Part shown: positions 49,872 to 63,880 of the stretch, piece by piece
Numbering within the stretch: the stretch's first letter is position 1
How the letters are laid out: each line of letters opens with the position of its first letter
Assembly (NCBI GenBank): GCA_031841125.1
Contig: JAJSSI010000050.1
Location: 1 to 64,000 of the forward strand
Direction: 5' to 3'
DNA from: Acanthococcus lagerstroemiae
Taxonomy: Eukaryota; Arthropoda; Insecta; Hemiptera; Eriococcidae
Length of the DNA stretch: 64,000 nt
Program-made: the position numbers and the translations under genes
The notes under the pieces: generated by a model
Database searches by the model: none
The model's input: the letters and a program-made list of their open reading frames with translations, nothing else
What the model was told of the DNA's origin: nothing

Positions 49872-52800
49872 CTACGGCGTCGGCGCTGGTGCTAAGTACT
49901 CAATTTTTCGAGACGAATTCGAATCCGTTGTCGAAATTGAGCTAGAGTCATTTTTTGACCCAAATTGATCAATTTTCCCAACTTTTTTGAGTGTACCTCA
50001 AGAACGGAGGGTCGCCGCCAAATGGGAACCACTTATTCGAACTCAGCGTGAAAAACTGAGTAAGAAACACTCATTAATTTGAAATTTTTGATTTTTTCAA
50101 ATTTTGAAAATTTCTCCATACTATACATCATGTCTTTTTTTGGGCGAAAAAATTTTCGGGGAGCTACGGCGTCGGCGCTGGTGCTAAGTACTCAATTTTT
50201 CGAGACGAATTCGAATCCGTTGTCGAAATTGAGCTAGAGTCATTTTTTGACCCAAATTGATCAATTTTCCCAACTTTTTTGAGTGTACCTCAAGAACGGA
50301 GGGTCGCCGCCAAATGGGAACCACTTATTCGAACTCAGCGTGAAAAACTGAGTAAGAAACACTCATTAATTCGAAATTTTTGATTTTTTCAAATTTTGAA
50401 AATTTCTCCATACTATACATCATGTCTTTTTTTGGGCGAAAAAATTTTCGGGAGCTACGGCGTCGGCGCTGGTGCTAAGTACTCAATTTTTCGAGACGAA
50501 TTCGAATCCGTTGTCGAAATTGAGCTAGAGTCATTTTTTGACCCAAATTGATCAATTTTCCCAACTTTTTTGAGTGTACCTCAAGAACGGAGGGTCGCCG
50601 CCAAATGGGAACCACTTATTCGAACTCAGCGTGAAAAACTGAGTAAGAAACACTCATTAATTTGAAATTTTTGATTTTTTCAAATTTTGAAAATTTCTCC
50701 ATACTATACATCATGTCTTTTTTTGGGCGAAAAAATTTTCGGGGAGCTACGGCGTCGGCGCTGGTGCTAAGTACTCAATTTTTCGAGACGAATTCGAATC
50801 CGTTGTCGAAATTGAGCTAGAGTCATTTTTTGACCCAAATTGATCAATTTTCCCAACTTTTTTGAGTGTACCTCAAGAACGGAGGGTCGCCGCCAAATGG
50901 GAACCACTTATTCGAACTCAGCGTGAAAAACTGAGTAAGAAACACTCATTAATTTGAAATTTTTGATTTTTTCAAATTTTGAAAATTTCTCCATACTATA
51001 CATCATGTCTTTTTTTGGGCGAAAAAATTTTCGGGGAGCTACGGCGTCGGCGCTGGTGCTAAGTACTCAATTTTTCGAGACGAATTCGAATCCGTTGTCG
51101 AAATTGAGCTAGAGTCATTTTTTGACCCAAATTGATCAATTTTCCCAACTTTTTTGAGTGTACCTCAAGAACGGAGGGTCGCCGCCAAATGGGAACCACT
51201 TATTCGAACTCAGCGTGAAAAACTGAGTAAGAAACACTCATTAATTTGAAATTTTTGATTTTTTCAAATTTTGAAAATTTCTCCATACTATACATCATGT
51301 CTTTTTTTGGGCGAAAAAATTTTCGGGGAGCTACGGCGTCGGCGCTGGTGCTAAGTACTCAATTTTTCGAGACGAATTCGAATCCGTTGTCGAAATTGAG
51401 CTAGAGTCATTTTTTGACCCAAATTGATCAATTTTCCCAACTTTTTTGAGTGTACCTCAAGAACGGAGGGTCGCCGCCAAATGGGAACCACTTATTCGAA
51501 CTCAGCGTGAAAAACTGAGTAAGAAACACTCATTAATTTGAAATTTTTGATTTTTTCAAATTTTGAAAATTTCTCCATACTATACATCATGTCTTTTTTT
51601 GGGCGAAAAAATTTTCGGGGAGCTACGGCGTCGGCGCTGGTGCTAAGTACTCAATTTTTCGAGACGAATTCGAATCCGTTGTCGAAATTGAGCTAGAGTC
51701 ATTTTTTGACCCAAATTGATCAATTTTCCCAACTTTTTTGAGTGTACCTCAAGAACGGAGGGTCGCCGCCAAATGGGAACCACTTATTCGAACTCAGCGT
51801 GAAAAACTGAGTAAGAAACACTCATTAATTTGAAATTTTTGATTTTTTCAAATTTTGAAAATTTCTCCATACTATACATCATGTCTTTTTTTGGGCGAAA
51901 AAATTTTCGGGGAGCTACGGCGTCGGCGCTGGTGCTAAGTACTCAATTTTTCGAGACGAATTCGAATCCGTTGTCGAAATTGAGCTAGAGTCATTTTTTG
52001 ACCCAAATTGATCAATTTTCCCAACTTTTTTGAGTGTACCTCAAGAACGGAGGGTCGCCGCCAAATGGGAACCACTTATTCGAACTCAGCGTGAAAAACT
52101 GAGTAAGAAACACTCATTAATTTGAAATTTTTGATTTTTCAAATTTTGAAAATTTCTCCATACTATACATCATGTCTTTTTTTGGGCGAAAAAATTTTCG
52201 GAGAGCTACGGCGTCGGCGCTGGTGCTAAGTACTCAATTTTTCGAGACGAATTCGAATCCGTTGTCGAAATTGAGCTAGAGTCATTTTTTGACCCAAATT
52301 GATCAATTTTCCCAACTTTTTTGAGTGTACCTCAAGAACGGAGGGTCGCCGCCAAATGGGAACCACTTATTCGAACTCAGCGTGAAAAACTGAGTAAGAA
52401 ACACTCATTAATTTGAAATTTTTGATTTTTCAAATTTTGAAAATTTCTCCATACTATACATCATGTCTTTTTTTGGGCGAAAAAATTTTCGGGGAGCTAC
52501 GGCGTCGGCGCTGGTGCTAAGTACTCAATTTTTCGAGACGAATTCGAATCCGTTGTCGAAATTGAGCTAGAGTCATTTTTTGACCCAAATTGATCAATTT
52601 TCCCAACTTTTTTGAGTGTACCTCAAGAACGGAGGGTCGCCGCCAAATGGGAACCACTTATTCGAACTCAGCGTGAAAAACTGAGTAAGAAACACTCATT
52701 AATTTGAAATTTTTGATTTTTTCAAATTTTGAAAATTTCTCCATACTATACATCATGTCTTTTTTTGGGCGAAAAAATTTTCGGGGAGCTACGGCGTCGG

Positions 52801-55800
52801 CGCTGGTGCTAAGTACTCAATTTTTCGAGACGAATTCGAATCCGTTGTCGAAATTGAGCTAGAGTCATTTTTTGACCCAAATTGATCAATTTTCCCAACT
52901 TTTTTGAGTGTACCTCAAGAACGGAGGGTCGCCGCCAAATGGGAACCACTTATTCGAACTCAGCGTGAAAAACTGAGTAAGAAACACTCATTAATTTGAA
53001 ATTTTTGATTTTTTCAAATTTTGAAAATTTCTCCATACTATACATCATGTCTTTTTTTGGGCGAAAAAATTTTCGGGGAGCTACGGCGTCGGCGCTGGTG
53101 CTAAGTACTCAATTTTTCGAGACGAATTCGAATCCGTTGTCGAAATTGAGCTAGAGTCATTTTTTGACCCAAATTGATCAATTTTCCCAACTTTTTTGAG
53201 TGTACCTCAAGAACGGAGGGTCGCCGCCAAATGGGAACCACTTATTCGAACTCAGCGTGAAAAACTGAGTAAGAAACACTCATTAATTTGAAATTTTTGA
53301 TTTTTTCAAATTTTGAAAATTTCTCCATACTATACATCATGTCTTTTTTTGGGCGAAAAAATTTTCGGGGAGCTACGGCGTCGGCGCTGGTGCTAAGTAC
53401 TCAATTTTTCGAGACGAATTCGAATCCGTTGTCGAAATTGAGCTAGAGTCATTTTTTGACCCAAATTGATCAATTTTCCCAACTTTTTTGAGTGTACCTC
53501 AAGAACGGAGGGTCGCCGCCAAATGGGAACCACTTATTCGAACTCAGCGTGAAAAACTGAGTAAGAAACACTCATTAATTTGAAATTTTTGATTTTTTCA
53601 AATTTTGAAAATTTCTCCATACTATACATCATGTCTTTTTTTGGGCGAAAAAATTTTCGGGGAGCTACGGCGTCGGCGCTGGTGCTAAGTACTCAATTTT
53701 TCGAGACGAATTCGAATCCGTTGTCGAAATTGAGCTAGAGTCATTTTTTGACCCAAATTGATCAATTTTCCCAACTTTTTTGAGTGTACCTCAAGAACGG
53801 AGGGTCGCCGCCAAATGGGAACCACTTATTCGAACTCAGCGTGAAAAACTGAGTAAGAAACACTCATTAATTTGAAATTTTTGATTTTTTCAAATTTTGA
53901 AAATTTCTCCATACTATACATCATGTCTTTTTTTGGGCGAAAAAATTTTCGGGGAGCTACGGCGTCGGCGCTGGTGCTAAGTACTCAATTTTTCGAGACG
54001 AATTCGAATCCGTTGTCGAAATTGAGCTAGAGTCATTTTTTGACCCAAATTGATCAATTTTCCCAACTTTTTTGAGTGTACCTCAAGAACGGAGGGTCGC
54101 CGCCAAATGGGAACCACTTATTCGAACTCAGCGTGAAAAACTGAGTAAGAAACACTCATTAATTTGAAATTTTTGATTTTTTCAAATTTTGAAAATTTCT
54201 CCATACTATACATCATGTCTTTTTTTGGGCGAAAAAATTTTCGGGGAGCTACGGCGTCGGCGCTGGTGCTAAGTACTCAATTTTTCGAGACGAATTCGAA
54301 TCCGTTGTCGAAATTGAGCTAGAGTCATTTTTTGACCCAAATTGATCAATTTTCCCAACTTTTTTGAGTGTACCTCAAGAACGGAGGGTCGCCGCCAAAT
54401 GGGAACCACTTATTCGAACTCAGCGTGAAAAACTGAGTAAGAAACACTCATTAATTTGAAATTTTTGATTTTTTCAAATTTTGAAAATTTCTCCATACTA
54501 TATATCATGTCTTTTTTTGGGCGAAAAAATTTTCGGGGAGCTACGGCGTCGGCGCTGGTGCTAAGTACTCAATTTTTCGAGACGAATTCGAATCCGTTGT
54601 CGAAATTGAGCTAGAGTCATTTTTTGACCCAAATTGATCAATTTTCCCAACTTTTTTGAGTGTACCTCAAGAACGGAGGGTCGCCGCCAAATGGGAACCA
54701 CTTATTCGAACTCAGCGTGAAAAACTGAGTAAGAAACACTCATTAATTTGAAATTTTTGATTTTTTCAAATTTTGAAAATTTCTCCATACTATACATCAT
54801 GTCTTTTTTTGGGCGAAAAAATTTTCGGGGAGCTACGGCGTCGGCGCTGGTGCTAAGTACTCAATTTTTCGAGACGAATTCGAATCCGTTGTCGAAATTG
54901 AGCTAGAGTCATTTTTTGACCCAAATTGATCAATTTTCCCAACTTTTTTGAGTGTACCTCAAGAACGGAGGGTCGCCGCCAAATGGGAACCACTTATTCG
55001 AACTCAGCGTGAAAAACTGAGTAAGAAACACTCATTAATTTGAAATTTTTGATTTTTTCAAATTTTGAAAATTTCTCCATACTATACATCATGTCTTTTT
55101 TTGGGCGAAAAAATTTTCGGGGAGCTACGGCGTCGGCGCTGGTGCTAAGTACTCAATTTTTCGAGACGAATTCGAATCCGTTGTCGAAATTGAGCTAGAG
55201 TCATTTTTTGACCCAAATTGATCAATTTTCCCAACTTTTTTGAGTGTACCTCAAGAACGGAGGGTCGCCGCCAAATGGGAACCACTTATTCGAACTCAGC
55301 GTGAAAAACTGAGTAAGAAACACTCATTAATTTGAAATTTTTGATTTTTTCAAATTTTGAAAATTTCTCCATACTATACATCATGTCTTTTTTTGGGCGA
55401 AAAAATTTTCGGGGAGCTACGGCGTCGGCGCTGGTGCTAAGTACTCAATTTTTCGAGACGAATTCGAATCCGTTGTCGAAATTGAGCTAGAGTCATTTTT
55501 TGACCCAAATTGATCAATTTTCCCAACTTTTTTGAGTGTACCTCAAGAACGGAGGGTCGCCGCCAAATGGGAACCACTTATTCGAACTCAGCGTGAAAAA
55601 CTGAGTAAGAAACACTCATTAATTTGAAATTTTTGATTTTTTCAAATTTTGAAAATTTCTCCATACTATACATCATGTCTTTTTTTGGGCGAAAAAATTT
55701 TCGGGGAGCTACGGCGTCGGCGCTGGTGCTAAGTACTCAATTTTTCGAGACGAATTCGAATCCGTTGTCGAAATTGAGCTAGAGTCATTTTTTGACCCAA

Positions 55801-58800
55801 ATTGATCAATTTTCCCAACTTTTTTGAGTGTACCTCAAGAACGGAGGGTCGCCGCCAAATGGGAACCACTTATTCGAACTCAGCGTGAAAAACTGAGTAA
55901 GAAACACTCATTAATTCGAAATTTTTGATTTTTTCAAATTTTGAAAATTTCTCCATACTATACATCATGTCTTTTTTTGGGCGAAAAAATTTTCGGGGAG
56001 CTACGGCGTCGGCGCTGGTGCTAAGTACTCAATTTTTCGAGACGAATTCGAATCCGTTGTCGAAATTGAGCTAGAGTCATTTTTTGACCCAAATTGATCA
56101 ATTTTCCCAACTTTTTTGAGTGTACCTCAAGAACGGAGGGTCGCCGCCAAATGGGAACCACTTATTCGAACTCAGCGTGAAAAACTGAGTAAGAAACACT
56201 CATTAATTTGAAATTTTTGATTTTTTCAAATTTTGAAAATTTCTCCATACTATACATCATGTCTTTTTTTGGGCGAAAAAATTTTCGGGGAGCTACGGCG
56301 TCGGCGCTGGTGCTAAGTACTCAATTTTTCGAGACGAATTCGAATCCGTTGTCGAAATTGAGCTAGAGTCATTTTTTGACCCAAATTGATCAATTTTCCC
56401 AACTTTTTTGAGTGTACCTCAAGAACGGAGGGTCGCCGCCAAATGGGAACCACTTATTCGAACTCAGCGTGAAAAACTGAGTAAGAAACACTCATTAATT
56501 TGAAATTTTTGATTTTTTCAAATTTTGAAAATTTCTCCATACTATACATCATGTCTTTTTTTGGGCGAAAAAATTTTCGGGGAGCTACGGCGTCGGCGCT
56601 GGTGCTAAGTACTCAATTTTTCGAGACGAATTCGAATCCGTTGTCGAAATTGAGCTAGAGTCATTTTTTGACCCAAATTGATCAATTTTCCCAACTTTTT
56701 TGAGTGTACCTCAAGAACGGAGGGTCGCCGCCAAATGGGAACCACTTATTCGAACTCAGCGTGAAAAACTGAGTAAGAAACACTCATTAATTTGAAATTT
56801 TTGATTTTTCAAATTTTGAAAATTTCTCCATACTATACATCATGTCTTTTTTTGGGCGAAAAAATTTTCGGGGAGCTACGGCGTCGGCGCTGGTGCTAAG
56901 TACTCAATTTTTCGAGACGAATTCGAATCCGTTGTCGAAATTGAGCTAGAGTCATTTTTTGACCCAAATTGATCAATTTTCCCAACTTTTTTGAGTGTAC
57001 CTCAAGAACGGAGGGTCGCCGCCAAATGGGAACCACTTATTCGAACTCAGCGTGAAAAACTGAGTAAGAAACACTCATTAATTTGAAATTTTTGATTTTT
57101 TCAAATTTTGAAAATTTCTCCATACTATACATCATGTCTTTTTTTGGGCGAAAAAATTTTCGGGGAGCTACGGCGTCGGCGCTGGTGCTAAGTACTCAAT
57201 TTTTCGAGACGAATTCGAATCCGTTGTCGAAATTGAGCTAGAGTCATTTTTTGACCCAAATTGATCAATTTTCCCAACTTTTTTGAGTGTACCTCAAGAA
57301 CGGAGGGTCGCCGCCAAATGGGAACCACTTATTCGAACTCAGCGTGAAAAACTGAGTAAGAAACACTCATTAATTTGAAATTTTTGATTTTTCAAATTTT
57401 GAAAATTTCTCCATACTATACATCATGTCTTTTTTTGGGCGAAAAAATTTTCGGGGAGCTACGGCGTCGGCGCTGGTGCTAAGTACTCAATTTTTCGAGA
57501 CGAATTCGAATCCGTTGTCGAAATTGAGCTAGAGTCATTTTTTGACCCAAATTGATCAATTTTCCCAACTTTTTTGAGTGTACCTCAAGAACGGAGGGTC
57601 GCCGCCAAATGGGAACCACTTATTCGAACTCAGCGTGAAAAACTGAGTAAGAAACACTCATTAATTTGAAATTTTTGATTTTTTCAAATTTTGAAAATTT
57701 CTCCATACTATACATCATGTCTTTTTTTGGGCGAAAAAATTTTCGGGGAGCTACGGCGTCGGCGCTGGTGCTAAGTACTCAATTTTTCGAGACGAATTCG
57801 AATCCGTTGTCGAAATTGAGCTAGAGTCATTTTTTGACCCAAATTGATCAATTTTCCCAACTTTTTTGAGTGTACCTCAAGAACGGAGGGTCGCCGCCAA
57901 ATGGGAACCACTTATTCGAACTCAGCGTGAAAAACTGAGTAAGAAACACTCATTAATTTGAAATTTTTGATTTTCTCAAATTTTGAAAATTTCTCCATAC
58001 TATACATCATGTCTTTTTTTGGGCGAAAAAATTTTCGGGGAGCTACGGCGTCGGCGCTGGTGCTAAGTACTCAATTTTTCGAGACGAATTCGAATCCGTT
58101 GTCGAAATTGAGCTAGAGTCATTTTTTGACCCAAATTGATCAATTTTCCCAACTTTTTTGAGTGTACCTCAAGAACGGAGGGTCGCCGCCAAATGGGAAC
58201 CACTTATTCGAACTCAGCGTGAAAAACTGAGTAAGAAACACTCATTAATTCGAAATTTTTGATTTTCTCAAATTTTGAAAATTTCTCCATACTATACATC
58301 ATGTCTTTTTTTGGGCGAAAAAATTTTCGGGGAGCTACGGCGTCGGCGCTGGTGCTAAGTACTCAATTTTTCGAGACGAATTCGAATCCGTTGTCGAAAT
58401 TGAGCTAGAGTCATTTTTTGACCCAAATTGATCAATTTTCCCAACTTTTTTGAGTGTACCTCAAGAACGGAGGGTCGCCGCCAAATGGGAACCACTTATT
58501 CGAACTCAGCGTGAAAAACTGAGTAAGAAACACTCATTAATTTGAAATTTTTGATTTTTTCAAATTTTGAAAATTTCTCCATACTATACATCATGTCTTT
58601 TTTTGGGCGAAAAAATTTTCGGGGAGCTACGGCGTCGGCGCTGGTGCTAAGTACTCAATTTTTCGAGACGAATTCGAATCCGTTGTCGAAATTGAGCTAG
58701 AGTCATTTTTTGACCCAAATTGATCAATTTTCCCAACTTTTTTGAGTGTACCTCAAGAACGGAGGGTCGCCGCCAAATGGGAACCACTTATTCGAACTCA

Positions 58801-61800
58801 GCGTGAAAAACTGAGTAAGAAACACTCATTAATTCGAAATTTTTGATTTTCTCAAATTTTGAAAATTTCTCCATACTATACATCATGTCTTTTTTTGGGC
58901 GAAAAAATTTTCGGGGAGCTACGGCGTCGGCGCTGGTGCTAAGTACTCAATTTTTCGAGACGAATTCGAATCCGTTGTCGAAATTGAGCTAGAGTCATTT
59001 TTTGACCCAAATTGATCAATTTTCCCAACTTTTTTGAGTGTACCTCAAGAACGGAGGGTCGCCGCCAAATGGGAACCACTTATTCGAACTCAGCGTGAAA
59101 AACTGAGTAAGAAACACTCATTAATTTGAAATTTTTGATTTTTTCAAATTTTGAAAATTTCTCCATACTATACATCATGTCTTTTTTTGGGCGAAAAAAT
59201 TTTCGGGGAGCTACGGCGTCGGCGCTGGTGCTAAGTACTCAATTTTTCGAGACGAATTCGAATCCGTTGTCGAAATTGAGCTAGAGTCATTTTTTGACCC
59301 AAATTGATCAATTTTCCCAACTTTTTTGAGTGTACCTCAAGAACGGAGGGTCGCCGCCAAATGGGAACCACTTATTCGAACTCAGCGTGAAAAACTGAGT
59401 AAGAAACACTCATTAATTTGAAATTTTTGATTTTTCAAATTTTGAAAATTTCTCCATACTATACATCATGTCTTTTTTTGGGCGAAAAAATTTTCGGGGA
59501 GCTACGGCGTCGGCGCTGGTGCTAAGTACTCAATTTTTCGAGACGAATTCGAATCCGTTGTCGAAATTGAGCTAGAGTCATTTTTTGACCCAAATTGATC
59601 AATTTTCCCAACTTTTTTGAGTGTACCTCAAGAACGGAGGGTCGCCGCCAAATGGGAACCACTTATTCGAACTCAGCGTGAAAAACTGAGTAAGAAACAC
59701 TCATTAATTTGAAATTTTTGATTTTTTCAAATTTTGAAAATTTCTCCATACTATACATCATGTCTTTTTTTGGGCGAAAAAATTTTCGGGGAGCTACGGC
59801 GTCGGCGCTGGTGCTAAGTACTCAATTTTTCGAGACGAATTCGAATCCGTTGTCGAAATTGAGCTAGAGTCATTTTTTGACCCAAATTGATCAATTTTCC
59901 CAACTTTTTTGAGTGTACCTCAAGAACGGAGGGTCGCCGCCAAATGGGAACCACTTATTCGAACTCAGCGTGAAAAACTGAGTAAGAAACACTCATTAAT
60001 TTGAAATTTTTGATTTTCTCAAATTTTGAAAATTTCTCCATACTATACATCATGTCTTTTTTTGGGCGAAAAAATTTTCGGGGAGCTACGGCGTCGGCGC
60101 TGGTGCTAAGTACTCAATTTTTCGAGACGAATTCGAATCCGTTGTCGAAATTGAGCTAGAGTCATTTTTTGACCCAAATTGATCAATTTTCCCAACTTTT
60201 TTGAGTGTACCTCAAGAACGGAGGGTCGCCGCCAAATGGGAACCACTTATTCGAACTCAGCGTGAAAAACTGAGTAAGAAACACTCATTAATTTGAAATT
60301 TTTGATTTTTTCAAATTTTGAAAATTTCTCCATACTATATATCATGTCTTTTTTTGGGCGAAAAAATTTTCGGGGAGCTACGGCGTCGGCGCTGGTGCTA
60401 AGTACTCAATTTTTCGAGACGAATTCGAATCCGTTGTCGAAATTGAGCTAGAGTCATTTTTTGACCCAAATTGATCAATTTTCCCAACTTTTTTGAGTGT
60501 ACCTCAAGAACGGAGGGTCGCCGCCAAATGGGAACCACTTATTCGAACTCAGCGTGAAAAACTGAGTAAGAAACACTCATTAATTTGAAATTTTTGATTT
60601 TTTCAAATTTTGAAAATTTCTCCATACTATACATCATGTCTTTTTTTGGGCGAAAAAATTTTCGGGGAGCTACGGCGTCGGCGCTGGTGCTAAGTACTCA
60701 ATTTTTCGAGACGAATTCGAATCCGTTGTCGAAATTGAGCTAGAGTCATTTTTTGACCCAAATTGATCAATTTTCCCAACTTTTTTGAGTGTACCTCAAG
60801 AACGGAGGGTCGCCGCCAAATGGGAACCACTTATTCGAACTCAGCGTGAAAAACTGAGTAAGAAACACTCATTAATTTGAAATTTTTGATTTTTTCAAAT
60901 TTTGAAAATTTCTCCATACTATACATCATGTCTTTTTTTGGGCGAAAAAATTTTCGGGGAGCTACGGCGTCGGCGCTGGTGCTAAGTACTCAATTTTTCG
61001 AGACGAATTCGAATCCGTTGTCGAAATTGAGCTAGAGTCATTTTTTGACCCAAATTGATCAATTTTCCCAACTTTTTTGAGTGTACCTCAAGAACGGAGG
61101 GTCGCCGCCAAATGGGAACCACTTATTCGAACTCAGCGTGAAAAACTGAGTAAGAAACACTCATTAATTTGAAATTTTTGATTTTTTCAAATTTTGAAAA
61201 TTTCTCCATACTATATATCATGTCTTTTTTTGGGCGAAAAAATTTTCGGGGAGCTACGGCGTCGGCGCTGGTGCTAAGTACTCAATTTTTCGAGACGAAT
61301 TCGAATCCGTTGTCGAAATTGAGCTAGAGTCATTTTTTGACCCAAATTGATCAATTTTCCCAACTTTTTTGAGTGTACCTCAAGAACGGAGGGTCGCCGC
61401 CAAATGGGAACCACTTATTCGAACTCAGCGTGAAAAACTGAGTAAGAAACACTCATTAATTTGAAATTTTTGATTTTTTCAAATTTTGAAAATTTCTCCA
61501 TACTATACATCATGTCTTTTTTTGGGCGAAAAAATTTTCGGGGAGCTACGGCGTCGGCGCTGGTGCTAAGTACTCAATTTTTCGAGACGAATTCGAATCC
61601 GTTGTCGAAATTGAGCTAGAGTCATTTTTTGACCCAAATTGATCAATTTTCCCAACTTTTTTGAGTGTACCTCAAGAACGGAGGGTCGCCGCCAAATGGG
61701 AACCACTTATTCGAACTCAGCGTGAAAAACTGAGTAAGAAACACTCATTAATTTGAAATTTTTGATTTTTTCAAATTTTGAAAATTTCTCCATACTATAC

Positions 61801-63880
61801 ATCATGTCTTTTTTTGGGCGAAAAAATTTTCGGGGAGCTACGGCGTCGGCGCTGGTGCTAAGTACTCAATTTTTCGAGACGAATTCGAATCCGTTGTCGA
61901 AATTGAGCTAGAGTCATTTTTTGACCCAAATTGATCAATTTTCCCAACTTTTTTGAGTGTACCTCAAGAACGGAGGGTCGCCGCCAAATGGGAACCACTT
62001 ATTCGAACTCAGCGTGAAAAACTGAGTAAGAAACACTCATTAATTTGAAATTTTTGATTTTTTCAAATTTTGAAAATTTCTCCATACTATACATCATGTC
62101 TTTTTTTGGGCGAAAAAATTTTCGGGGAGCTACGGCGTCGGCGCTGGTGCTAAGTACTCAATTTTTCGAGACGAATTCGAATCCGTTGTCGAAATTGAGC
62201 TAGAGTCATTTTTTGACCCAAATTGATCAATTTTCCCAACTTTTTTGAGTGTACCTCAAGAACGGAGGGTCGCCGCCAAATGGGAACCACTTATTCGAAC
62301 TCAGCGTGAAAAACTGAGTAAGAAACACTCATTAATTCGAAATTTTTGATTTTCTCAAATTTTGAAAATTTCTCCATACTATACATCATGTCTTTTTTTG
62401 GGCGAAAAAATTTTCGGGGAGCTACGGCGTCGGCGCTGGTGCTAAGTACTCAATTTTTCGAGACGAATTCGAATCCGTTGTCGAAATTGAGCTAGAGTCA
62501 TTTTTTGACCCAAATTGATCAATTTTCCCAACTTTTTTGAGTGTACCTCAAGAACGGAGGGTCGCCGCCAAATGGGAACCACTTATTCGAACTCAGCGTG
62601 AAAAACTGAGTAAGAAACACTCATTAATTCGAAATTTTTGATTTTCTCAAATTTTGAAAATTTCTCCATACTATACATCATGTCTTTTTTTGGGCGAAAA
62701 AATTTTCGGGGAGCTACGGCGTCGGCGCTGGTGCTAAGTACTCAATTTTTCGAGACGAATTCGAATCCGTTGTCGAAATTGAGCTAGAGTCATTTTTTGA
62801 CCCAAATTGATCAATTTTCCCAACTTTTTTGAGTGTACCTCAAGAACGGAGGGTCGCCGCCAAATGGGAACCACTTATTCGAACTCAGCGTGAAAAACTG
62901 AGTAAGAAACACTCATTAATTTGAAATTTTTGATTTTTTCAAATTTTGAAAATTTCTCCATACTATACATCATGTCTTTTTTTGGGCGAAAAAATTTTCG
63001 GGGAGCTACGGCGTCGGCGCTGGTGCTAAGTACTCAATTTTTCGAGACGAATTCGAATCCGTTGTCGAAATTGAGCTAGAGTCATTTTTTGACCCAAATT
63101 GATCAATTTTCCCAACTTTTTTGAGTGTACCTCAAGAACGGAGGGTCGCCGCCAAATGGGAACCACTTATTCGAACTCAGCGTGAAAAACTGAGTAAGAA
63201 ACACTCATTAATTTGAAATTTTTGATTTTTTCAAATTTTGAAAATTTCTCCATACTATACATCATGTCTTTTTTTGGGCGAAAAAATTTTCGGGGAGCTA
63301 CGGCGTCGGCGCTGGTGCTAAGTACTCAATTTTTCGAGACGAATTCGAATCCGTTGTCGAAATTGAGCTAGAGTCATTTTTTGACCCAAATTGATCAATT
63401 TTCCCAACTTTTTTGAGTGTACCTCAAGAACGGAGGGTCGCCGCCAAATGGGAACCACTTATTCGAACTCAGCGTGAAAAACTGAGTAAGAAACACTCAT
63501 TAATTTGAAATTTTTGATTTTTTCAAATTTTGAAAATTTCTCCATACTATACATCATGTCTTTTTTTGGGCGAAAAAATTTTCGGGAGCTACGGCGTCGG
63601 CGCTGGTGCTAAGTACTCAATTTTTCGAGACGAATTCGAATCCGTTGTCGAAATTGAGCTAGAGTCATTTTTTGACCCAAATTGATCAATTTTCCCAACT
63701 TTTTTGAGTGTACCTCAAGAACGGAGGGTCGCCGCCAAATGGGAACCACTTATTCGAACTCAGCGTGAAAAACTGAGTAAGAAACACTCATTAATTTGAA
63801 ATTTTTGATTTTTTCAAATTTTGAAAATTTCTCCATACTATATATCATGTCTTTTTTTGGGCGAAAAAATTTTCGGGGAG